DNA of 6,528 nucleotides from Thermogutta sp. GTDB lineage: Bacteria; Planctomycetota; Planctomycetia; Pirellulales; Thermoguttaceae. Each line of letters opens with the position of its first letter. The first letter of the stretch is position 1. Below the pieces are notes generated by a model. That model saw nothing but the letters and a program-made list of their open reading frames with translations. It was not told the DNA's origin and did no database searches. Below are positions 1 to 5,238 of this stretch, in pieces. The translations under genes were made by a program, and so were the position numbers. The DNA lies in the NCBI RefSeq assembly GCF_014359955.1, contig NZ_JACIYL010000191.1, forward strand, positions 1 through 6,528, in the 5' to 3' direction.

Positions 1-368
1 TCGACCGAGATCAAGACTCCCCACTTCCAGGAGGGATTGCGGCGGTGTTTCAGAAAGCGTGCGGAGGAGCGTGCGGAAATGAACAGGTTGCGCAAAATGA
101 AGAAGCCACCACAAACGGAATTGCGACAGCTCGGCCAAGGGAACCTCCTGTTCCAGCTCAGCACTTTCCGATCAAGCGAATCCTTCTTCCAAGCAGGGGC
201 ACACGGCCCTAGAAAGGTGATTCGGGCAACACAGTCACAAAACTCGAAGAAACGGGGCGGATTCTCGTCCGTGACCCTGCACATCGCCAAACACCGGCAG
301 CGAAGTCCCGGTGGAGACTTTTCCCATCCGGTGCCGATAAGAGAGCGGGGAGAAATGTTGCCTTTGTG
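1..368. other. Left-edge region without a convincing complete gene; possible 3' end of an upstream gene
   Basis: Two forward frames are open from the left edge. One runs from base 1 to the TAA at 388-390. The other runs from base 3 to the TAG at 210-212. The first frame has a third-position GC preference in its first ~130 bases like that of the real genes here. However, its translation turns into a basic, Ser/Gln/Arg-rich sequence with no recognisable domain, and its internal ATG at 37 has no persuasive ribosome binding site. The second frame has weaker codon bias and ends in a Pro/Arg-rich tail. Either could be the C-terminus of a gene beginning outside the window, or the region may simply be intergenic. 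Leftward frames here are also unconvincing. Confidence 0.3.
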
Positions 369-377
369 TGTTAAGAT
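369..377 (+). promoter_or_regulatory. Candidate extended -10 promoter upstream of the 868-aa gene
   Basis: The bases TGTTAAGAT form a TGn extension followed by TAAGAT, which keeps the key first T, the A at position 2, the A at position 5 and the last T of a TATAAT box. It sits in a locally AT-rich island (about 355-397) within GC-rich surroundings. No good -35 hexamer lies 17 bases upstream, which extended -10 promoters tolerate. A start near 384 would give a leader of about 250 nt before the ATG at 637, containing the hairpins at 433-584. This is motif-based only. Confidence 0.35.
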
Positions 378-430
378 GCGCAAAAAATAAAGATTTCGTC
401 GGCGAGCGCAACTGAGAGAAGTTTCGTTGA

Positions 431-584
431 GACGGTGCGGTACACCGGGCGAAGACTTGTAGTGGTGTCTTGTGTTCGCCAGAGAAATCCTGCTCTCCTC
501 GACGCAGGACCTGGAGAAAGCCACCTAATGGGTGACTCTCGTTGAGGCGAACGGTGATGCCAGGGCATAGGCTGGGAAGCCAGC
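431..584 (+). ncRNA. Possible structured 5' leader or small RNA with nested and competing helices
   Basis: Several perfect short inverted repeats are packed into about 150 bases. CGGTG (433-437) pairs with CACCG (443-447). GGCGAA (448-453) pairs with TTCGCC (475-480), with GAC/GTC inside. TCCTGC (488-493) pairs with GCAGGA (504-509). CACC (522-525) pairs with GGTG (531-534). ATGC (557-560) pairs with GCAT (565-568). GCTGG (571-575) pairs with CCAGC (580-584) around a GAAG loop. GTTCGCC (474-480) is also perfectly complementary to GGCGAAC (546-552). That alternative helix would enclose GAGA/TCTC (482-485/537-540) and two of the hairpins as a three-way junction. It matches no RNA family I can name; a loose resemblance to a cobalamin B12 box around 579-594 did not hold up. 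It could be a cis-regulatory leader of the downstream gene, an independent small RNA, or chance in GC-rich DNA. Confidence 0.35.
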
Positions 585-622
585 AGACGAGTCCAGCAAA
601 ATCCAACTCCGTTTGTAGACCT

Positions 623-632
623 AAGGAAGGGA
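623..632 (+). promoter_or_regulatory. Ribosome binding site for the 868-aa gene
   Basis: AAGGAAGGGA is a purine-rich Shine-Dalgarno sequence. The AAGGA core ends 9 bases before the ATG at 637 and the extended run ends 4 bases before it. It supports 637 as the start and lies directly downstream of the hairpin-rich leader. Confidence 0.75.
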
Positions 633-636
633 CCCC

Positions 637-3243
637 ATGACGACTTCGCTCCAGCGAAATGAGCCGACCTGGCCGTTCCTCCTGGTGCTGATCGCGCTCT
701 TTATCCTGAGCGTGACTTCTCCGCGGGCATGGCGCGTGGTGGAGCGTCCCGATCCGCCAATTCCCGACAACAACCAGACGGCGCTCGCCGAGGCAGACGC
801 ACCGTCGGGCGGAGAATCGGGCCAGCCCCTTCCTGCCACCTCACCATCACTCCCGGTCCCTTTGGCGTCCACGGAATCTCTTCCCACAACGCAGCCGTCT
901 TCCCAGAACGAGGTGGCCCTGCAACCCGCTGAGGTTCAGCATCAGGTGGCGGCCGACATGGCCCATGGATCAGCTCTCCTGCAGTTTCCTCCCGAGCCGG
1001 AAAAGGAAGACCCCTGCCTGGAGTTGATGCCCGATGAACAGCAAACGACGCTTCTGCCTGATGATACGCACGTGACAGGGGCACCGGATTCCCAAGACCT
1101 CGCTTTGAATGCCGAGTCGTCACCGTCCGAACCCGGGCACACCGGCACCATGGAAGCCACGATGGAAGAGGCGGGTGCTGGTCATGGTATTCAGCCTCAG
1201 CACGGTCTGTGGACCCCGCCGGCCTCTCTGCTGGCCATGCTGGAGCCCTTCGCGCAGCGAGAGGAAACCCGCGCGTGGGTGAGCGAGGTCCGCGAAAAGA
1301 TCGACGAACTCGGTCAGGGGTTTGAAGCCGGCGAAGATGTTTTGCCGGTGCTCCAGGCGATCTACACGCTTGCCCAACAGTCGTCCTCCATCCAAACGAA
1401 ACTCGACCCACAACCCGACGTGGCGGCGGACTTCCGGCAGGTGCGCTATGCCCTGATGCGCAGGCTGAGTCTGTGGAAGGCGATCCAACTCGCCGGGGGC
1501 TTGCAGTCGGAGCTGGCCACCACAGAGAGTGCAGACTGGACACGCCTGGAAAAAACCCTCAACGCGGTTGAGCAGCGGTTGGGCTCGGGGAGCGTTGCCC
1601 AGGCCTGGCGGGAATTCCTCAACCTTGAAGCCATAAAAGCCGCCATGCAATCCCAGCCCCGTCCGGAAGCGGAACGTCAACTCGCGGACATTGCCGCACG
1701 GACGCTGCAGAGAATCGACGATCACACCTTCACCGAAGACCAACAGGCCCTTCTGGATGAGCAACCCCTGGCCGACTACGTCAATGAACTCCGTTTTTGG
1801 GCTGCTCCCGCGGTGCAGGCCGCGAGCCTCCTGGAACGCGTGGAGAGCTTCGAGTCCGACGCGACGAATTCGGCGGCGCAACCCCTTGTGCAGGCCTACT
1901 ACCGGCTGGCGCGATCGTCTCAGGACCGTGCCCGGTGGTTGGCACGATGCCTCGATCTGCTCTATCGAAATGCCAACGTGCGAATCGCCATTACGGAGGA
2001 ACTTCTCAACCGCCTGGCTCCCGAACGTCCGGCAGACGAACGGCCTGTGGCGGACGTCATTCTGAATCGGCCGGTGTACGGTTCCAGCTACGCAGAGACA
2101 AAGGTCGGCTTTCGGCTGATTCCTGACCCCCTGCGAGCTCGCGTCGCCCTGACAGTCCGCGGCCAGGTGACCTCTCTGACTTACGCGAATGCGGGACCCG
2201 CCACCATCTGGAATGACGGCTACGCCGAATATGTGGCCGAAAAGGATGTGGAAATCACGCCTCACGGGCTTGTCGCGTCGCCGGCTGTCATCAATGTGGA
2301 GAACTCGGTGCGCATTCGGGACGTGGCGACCACGCTGGATTCCATCCCTGTGCTCGGCTTCCTTACCCAGGAAGTGGCACGTCAGCAAGCTGCCCGCCAG
2401 CGTCTGGAAGCCAGCGAAGAAGCCAGGTGGAAGGTGGCGACCCAGGCCCTGCGGGAGATTGAAAGCGAGACCGAGACCCAATTTTCTCGGCTCAACCAGC
2501 GGTGGCAGGAAGAAGTGCTGGGCCCCCTGCATCGGTTCCACCTTGCTCCTACATGGCTAGGAGCGCAGACGACCGAAGATCGGATCGTCCTCCGTGTTCG
2601 ACTGGCGGCGCCGTTCCAGCCCGGCGGGCATACACTCCGCCCCTTTGCCCCCGCAGACGCCCTGGCCAGTTGCCAGATTCATCAGTCAGCCGTCAACAAT
2701 TTCCTCCAGCAACTGGGGCTGGAAGGGAAAACCTACACGGTGGCCGAGCTCCAGCAAAAACTCCGCGAAAAACTTCGCCTCCCAGAGGACGACAGCCGCG
2801 GGGAAAACCCCCACGCCGACGCCCAGATCACCTTTGCCGCCCGGGATGCCGCGAGGGTGGAGTTTTCCCAGGGTAAACTGATCATCACGCTGGCCGTTGC
2901 CGAGCTGAGCAGCCCACCGAATCGCTGGCAGGATTTCCAGGTCCGCGCTATCTACCGGCCGGAGATCCACAACGATCGCATCCGGTTCAATCGCGAGGGC
3001 GTGGTGCAACTTGTCGGTCCCATGGATATGCGGTCACAGATCGCCCTGCGAAGCGTTTTCAGCCGCACTTTCTCCAAGGATAAACCCTGGGAAGTTTCAC
3101 CGGGCTTCCTCCAACGGCACGAAAACCTCACAGATTTGACGGTGACGCAACTCGTTCTGAAAGATGGTTGGCTGGGCTTCGCCATCGGCCGCCGACCGGC
3201 GATGGCCGCCGCTCAGAGCGCCAGCGAACACGCGCCGCACTGA
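637..3243 (+). CDS. Large membrane-anchored extracytoplasmic protein of unknown function (868 aa)
   Basis: I do not recognise this family. The ATG is supported by the ribosome binding site at 623-632. Residues ~12-28 form one hydrophobic segment (WPFLLVLIALFILSVTS) after a short polar N-terminus. This looks like an uncleaved anchor or signal, with the rest outside the cytoplasm. Residues ~36-190 are Pro/Ser/Thr/Gln/Glu-rich and probably disordered. Residues ~195-465 look mostly alpha-helical, with heptad-like Leu/Ala patterns. A beta-rich block follows from about 473 to 575 (PVYGSSYAETKVGFRLIP is its first part). A charged helix, possibly a coiled coil, covers ~578-635, and a second beta-rich block covers ~640-855, ending in a short Ala-rich tail. 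Third-position GC is high throughout, consistent with real coding. No catalytic motif stands out, so a structural or binding role in the envelope is inference. Several long antisense frames overlap it and are treated as shadows. Confidence 0.9.
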   Translation: MTTSLQRNEPTWPFLLVLIALFILSVTSPRAWRVVERPDPPIPDNNQTALAEADAPSGGESGQPLPATSPSLPVPLASTESLPTTQPSSQNEVALQPAEVQHQVAADMAHGSALLQFPPEPEKEDPCLELMPDEQQTTLLPDDTHVTGAPDSQDLALNAESSPSEPGHTGTMEATMEEAGAGHGIQPQHGLWTPPASLLAMLEPFAQREETRAWVSEVREKIDELGQGFEAGEDVLPVLQAIYTLAQQSSSIQTKLDPQPDVAADFRQVRYALMRRLSLWKAIQLAGGLQSELATTESADWTRLEKTLNAVEQRLGSGSVAQAWREFLNLEAIKAAMQSQPRPEAERQLADIAARTLQRIDDHTFTEDQQALLDEQPLADYVNELRFWAAPAVQAASLLERVESFESDATNSAAQPLVQAYYRLARSSQDRARWLARCLDLLYRNANVRIAITEELLNRLAPERPADERPVADVILNRPVYGSSYAETKVGFRLIPDPLRARVALTVRGQVTSLTYANAGPATIWNDGYAEYVAEKDVEITPHGLVASPAVINVENSVRIRDVATTLDSIPVLGFLTQEVARQQAARQRLEASEEARWKVATQALREIESETETQFSRLNQRWQEEVLGPLHRFHLAPTWLGAQTTEDRIVLRVRLAAPFQPGGHTLRPFAPADALASCQIHQSAVNNFLQQLGLEGKTYTVAELQQKLREKLRLPEDDSRGENPHADAQITFAARDAARVEFSQGKLIITLAVAELSSPPNRWQDFQVRAIYRPEIHNDRIRFNREGVVQLVGPMDMRSQIALRSVFSRTFSKDKPWEVSPGFLQRHENLTDLTVTQLVLKDGWLGFAIGRRPAMAAAQSASEHAPH

Positions 3244-3260
3244 CGTCCGGCCGGGGCGTC
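3242..3260. terminator. GC-rich hairpin at the stop codon of the 868-aa gene; possible transcription boundary
   Basis: GACGTCC (3242-3248) pairs with GGGCGTC (3254-3260) around the loop GGCCG. This is a 7-bp stem with one G-U wobble, starting inside the TGA stop. No T-tract follows on the + strand, so it is not a classical intrinsic terminator. Its place between convergent genes makes a role in ending or protecting transcripts plausible. Confidence 0.3.
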
Positions 3261-3306
3261 CGAAGTGGCTGCACTGATAAAATCCGAAGTGGCTGCACTG
3301 ATAAAA
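3259..3306. repeat. Perfect 24-bp tandem direct repeat, two copies
   Basis: Two identical 24-bp units lie head to tail at 3259-3282 and 3283-3306. Each begins TCCGAAG and ends CTGATAAAA. Each contains AGTG-GCTG-CACT, a small 4-bp inverted repeat, followed by an A-rich end. Read on the minus strand, each unit offers a weak hairpin followed after 5 bases by TTTT or the unit boundary. The array fills most of the gap between the converging 868-aa gene and the transferase gene. It is either a local duplication or two copies of a dispersed intergenic repeat. Confidence 0.9.
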
Positions 3307-3325
3307 AGGGTCAGTTCAACCGAGG
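3299..3325 (-). terminator. Weak intrinsic-terminator-like signal at the end of the leftward operon
   Basis: On the minus strand, GGTT-GAACT-GACC (4-bp stem including one G-U pair) spans the stop codon of the transferase gene and is followed by CTTTTTA. The stem is short, so on its own it would be an inefficient terminator. The repeat units just downstream add further weak hairpin and T-run combinations, which might act together. Confidence 0.25.
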
Positions 3326-4507
3326 GCCAGATGGGCTCTCCATATCTTTTTCTTTCTTGCGCCGCTGGGCACGCCGCCCGGTGGTCTCCAGAATGGCGAT
3401 CAGGCTGATCATGCAGCCCACCAAAAGCAGGATGACCATAGCGCCAAACGTATTGACCTGGTGCAAAAGGAGGGCGCCCAATCCGCAGGTCGCCGCCATG
3501 AGGTAAATGGTCAGAACGGCCTGGGCTTTCGTCATCCCCAGCTCCACGAGGCGGTGAGAGAAATGCCGGGTGTCACCCACAAAGGGACTGGCCCCCGCCC
3601 GAACGCGTATGACGACCACCGTTACCAGATCGTAAAGCGGCACGGCCAGTGCACATAATGGGGCGAGCACCGCATGACGTGGAGTGTTTTCCCCGGCAAA
3701 TGTGGCCGTCATCGAAATGACCGCGAGCAGATAACCCACGAAATAACTTCCGGCATCTCCCATGAAAAGCCGCGCAGGAGGGTGATTGTGCCACAAGAAT
3801 CCCAGCAGCGCCCCCAGCAAGACCAGAAAGAATCCCGCCACAAAAAGCTGCGGTTCTCCTGTGAGGGGCTTGGGGGTAAGGAGCATGACCGCTGCGAGGA
3901 CCGTGCACGCAATCGCCGCCACCCCCGCTGCCAGACCGTCCATGTTGTCCATCATGTTGAAGGCGTTGATGAGGGCCACAATCCACAGGATACTCAATAT
4001 CCCGGTGAGGAGCGGCACTTCGATAAAAAGAGTCAGTCGGTAACCTTCGGCCACCGTCACTCCCGCCACCAAAAATTCCACCAACAGCCGAAACCACCAG
4101 GGAAGTTTCCATCGGTCGTCGGCCAGGCCCAAAAGCATCACGAGCGTGGCCATTGCGAGCACCGTCCACAGCCGCCCGCTTTGGGCCCAAACACCGGGTA
4201 AATGGCGTGCCACCTCATCCGGCAACCATTCCCGCGGCAAGACTCCGGCCACCAGGTCCGGAGTGACCAATCCCTGCGGCGGTCGGTTGTCGAACGTCAA
4301 CCAGAGCACCCCTTGAAGAACGGCAAAGGGAAGCACCACGCCCAGCCAGATGGCCAGCCCGCCCGAGGTCGGCATCGGCCGATTGTGCACCTTGCGCGGT
4401 CCCGGCCGATCCACGAGCCCCCATCGCGGTGCCCACACCCGCAGCGCGAACCCGAGCAGCCAGCTTACGACAAGGGAGGGGACGATCACGAAGAAGAGCC
4501 ACCACAC
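3311..4507 (-). CDS. Polyprenyl-phosphate N-acetylhexosamine-1-phosphate transferase (WecA/TagO/MraY superfamily, glycosyltransferase family 4)
   Basis: This integral membrane enzyme transfers a sugar-1-phosphate, most likely GlcNAc-1-P from UDP-GlcNAc, to undecaprenyl phosphate, the first step of a lipid-linked surface glycan. I chose the GTG at 4507 (398 aa) because GGAGGTGA (4515-4522) lies 7 bases upstream. A TTG at 4552 would add 15 residues without a comparable site. Numbering from the GTG, family landmarks are: the cytoplasmic loop GLVDRPGPRKVHNRPMPTSGG (~30-50, shown here as the conserved start of the family), DDRW with D130-D131, NAFNMMDNMDGLAAG (N181, D187, D190), FMGDAGS with D251, PLYD (290-293) and the DTRHFSHRL substrate motif (~312-320). 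About ten hydrophobic segments are visible. Odd points are an extra periplasmic loop of ~43 residues (70-112), 'DN' where TagO/WecA usually have 'DG', and a Lys/Arg-rich C-terminal tail. The first gene of the operon overlaps it by 22 bp. Which glycan it serves (O-antigen, capsule or other) cannot be told, and an MraY role is less likely without cell-wall neighbours. Confidence 0.94.
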   Translation of the reverse strand: MWWLFFVIVPSLVVSWLLGFALRVWAPRWGLVDRPGPRKVHNRPMPTSGGLAIWLGVVLPFAVLQGVLWLTFDNRPPQGLVTPDLVAGVLPREWLPDEVARHLPGVWAQSGRLWTVLAMATLVMLLGLADDRWKLPWWFRLLVEFLVAGVTVAEGYRLTLFIEVPLLTGILSILWIVALINAFNMMDNMDGLAAGVAAIACTVLAAVMLLTPKPLTGEPQLFVAGFFLVLLGALLGFLWHNHPPARLFMGDAGSYFVGYLLAVISMTATFAGENTPRHAVLAPLCALAVPLYDLVTVVVIRVRAGASPFVGDTRHFSHRLVELGMTKAQAVLTIYLMAATCGLGALLLHQVNTFGAMVILLLVGCMISLIAILETTGRRAQRRKKEKDMESPSGPRLN

Positions 4508-5052
4508 GGCGAGGTCACCTCCCGTAAACGCTCGTGAAGATAGTCCCGGCAACGGTTGAAAAATTCGTGATACTCAGGCTGCCGGTAATCGGCAAACGTC
4601 CACTCGTGGTGCTGCCAGCGTTGGTGCCGATAAAACAGCGTCACTTCTCCGTAAATACCTAACCCGAGATAAATGCGATGGGTGAAATCCTTCGTCGATG
4701 CCAGCACGAGTTTCCCCAGCGTCAGGTATCCTGGATCAATGTTAAGAGGACGCGGCTCGGGAAACAGGCGCAGCTCCGCATACTCCGCCTCCCAGGAGTT
4801 CGTCTGAATCTTGATGGCAGGCAACCGACCGGGATCGATTAAATCCGCCGGCGCAAAAAAAACCTTTTTCAGATCCGGCCCCATGGTTGAGGTGTAGTAA
4901 TCGGTGTGGGAAAACGGGAACGCCGGACTTTCCAGGGCGAGCGGGCCCCACTCTTCCACCACCTTCTGTCGGGCCCAATCAATGGCCTCCGGGTACCGAC
5001 TGAACACCGCTACCAACAGCAGCACCGGATCAGGGGCTCGGGGAACGCCCAT
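4486..5052 (-). CDS. DUF4416 family protein (188 aa)
   Basis: A soluble protein of unknown biochemical function with no signal peptide or membrane segment. It covers the whole length expected of DUF4416 (about 180 aa). Family-like features in order are: an N-terminal 'PDPVLLLVAVFS' strand, the 'ESPAFPFSHTDYYTSTMG' segment (41-58), a K-x-x-TN element (K81, T84, N85), NIDPGY (104-109), KLVLAST-KD followed by HRIYL (114-129), EVTLFY (136-141) and WTFADY (151-156). It ends in a helical region and a short Ser/Gly tail. The ATG at 5052 is chosen over the upstream ATG at 5178 because AAGGAG (5061-5066) lies 8 bases before it and family similarity begins exactly there. It is the first gene of a leftward operon, and its last 22 bp overlap the transferase start. 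A link to surface-glycan synthesis is inferred from that coupling only. Confidence 0.93.
   Translation of the reverse strand: MGVPRAPDPVLLLVAVFSRYPEAIDWARQKVVEEWGPLALESPAFPFSHTDYYTSTMGPDLKKVFFAPADLIDPGRLPAIKIQTNSWEAEYAELRLFPEPRPLNIDPGYLTLGKLVLASTKDFTHRIYLGLGIYGEVTLFYRHQRWQHHEWTFADYRQPEYHEFFNRCRDYLHERLREVTSPCGGSSS
4515..4522 (-). promoter_or_regulatory. Shine-Dalgarno inside the DUF4416 gene that fixes the transferase start
   Basis: The minus strand reads GGAGGTGA, a near-perfect anti-16S match, 7 bases before the GTG at 4507. It lies within the last ~12 codons of the DUF4416 gene, so ribosomes finishing that gene (stop at 4486) pass over it. This suggests translational coupling and favours GTG over the TTG at 4552. 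Confidence 0.8.
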
Positions 5053-5060
5053 TACTTTTT

Positions 5061-5066
5061 CTCCTT
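5061..5066 (-). promoter_or_regulatory. Ribosome binding site for the DUF4416 gene
   Basis: The minus strand reads AAGGAG followed by an 8-base A-rich spacer and then the ATG at 5052. This decides the start against the ATG at 5178. Confidence 0.85.
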
Positions 5067-5131
5067 CGTTGCGACGAAAAGAGGGCTTTCTGACGTCACT
5101 CCAAAAGACAACATGGCGTGTATTCTCTTGG

Positions 5132-5160
5132 TTGATTTTACCACGTGCAATCATTCTAAT
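5132..5160 (+). promoter_or_regulatory. Candidate sigma-70-type promoter for the secreted propeller gene
   Basis: TTGATT (5132-5137) and TCTAAT (5155-5160) are separated by exactly 17 bases and match the -35 and -10 consensus at 4/6 and 5/6 positions. A start near 5167 would leave about 72 nt of leader before the ATG at 5239. The CACGTG palindrome (5142-5147) lies in the spacer, where a bound repressor would block polymerase. Confidence 0.55.
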
Positions 5161-5163
5161 GAA
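5135..5163 (-). promoter_or_regulatory. Candidate extended -10 promoter for the DUF4416-transferase operon
   Basis: The minus strand reads TGG-TAAAAT, an extended -10 (TAAAAT is 5140-5135, TGG is 5143-5141). At a 17-base spacing the -35 position reads TTCATT (5163-5158), which is poor but tolerable with a TGn extension. A start near 5128 would give about 75 nt of leader to the ATG at 5052. It overlaps the rightward promoter, sharing bases 5135-5137 with its -35 box. Confidence 0.45.
5142..5147. promoter_or_regulatory. CACGTG palindrome between overlapping divergent promoters
   Basis: A perfect 6-bp palindrome sits in the spacer of the rightward promoter and beside the extended -10 of the leftward one. 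It could be the core of a regulator site controlling both directions. A 6-mer alone is weak evidence and its flanks are not symmetrical. A second palindrome, TGACGTCA, lies at 5091-5098 in the leftward leader. Confidence 0.25.
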
Positions 5164-5227
5164 AACTCCCTTCAGCATACCGGCCAGATGCAGAGGTTTG
5201 TCGTACGTGTTCAGGCTAAACCATCGC

Positions 5228-5233
5228 GAGGGA
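5228..5233 (+). promoter_or_regulatory. Ribosome binding site for the secreted propeller gene
   Basis: GAGGGA lies 5 bases before the ATG at 5239. It is a modest site, but together with the signal peptide that begins there it supports this start. The same frame stays open back to 4906 across the promoter region and the opposing DUF4416 gene, which is chance. Confidence 0.6.
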
Positions 5234-5238
5234 TCCCT

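Noticed and set aside
557..600. Resemblance to a cobalamin riboswitch B12 box (AGCCAGCAGAC)
   Set aside because: Only part of the box matches. The other conserved blocks are missing or out of order, and the downstream gene has no link to cobalamin.
235..606. 123-codon leftward frame in the upstream region
   Set aside because: The composition is not protein-like, no family is recognisable, it has no supporting start signals and it covers the hairpin-dense leader.
1120..2541. 473-codon open frame antisense to the 868-aa gene
   Set aside because: Long antisense frames are expected opposite genes with high third-position GC. The translation is Gly/Arg/His-rich with no domain, and there is no ribosome binding site of note.
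3259..3306. CRISPR array
   Set aside because: Only two copies occur, directly adjacent with no spacer, and no cas genes are present.
3168..3506. 112-codon forward frame containing a repeated GCTDK peptide
   Set aside because: The peptide repeat is just the 24-bp tandem DNA repeat translated. The frame overlaps two well-supported genes.
3674..4201. 175-codon forward frame opposite the transferase
   Set aside because: It is antisense to a gene with all family motifs, and its His/Gln/Arg-rich translation is typical of a shadow frame.
5053..5178. 42-codon N-terminal extension of the DUF4416 gene to the ATG at 5178
   Set aside because: DUF4416 similarity starts at the ATG at 5052, which has a strong AAGGAG site. 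The extension covers the promoter candidates.
4906..5238. 111-codon N-terminal extension of the propeller gene
   Set aside because: It runs antisense through the DUF4416 gene and the promoter region. The signal peptide and ribosome binding site place the start at 5239.
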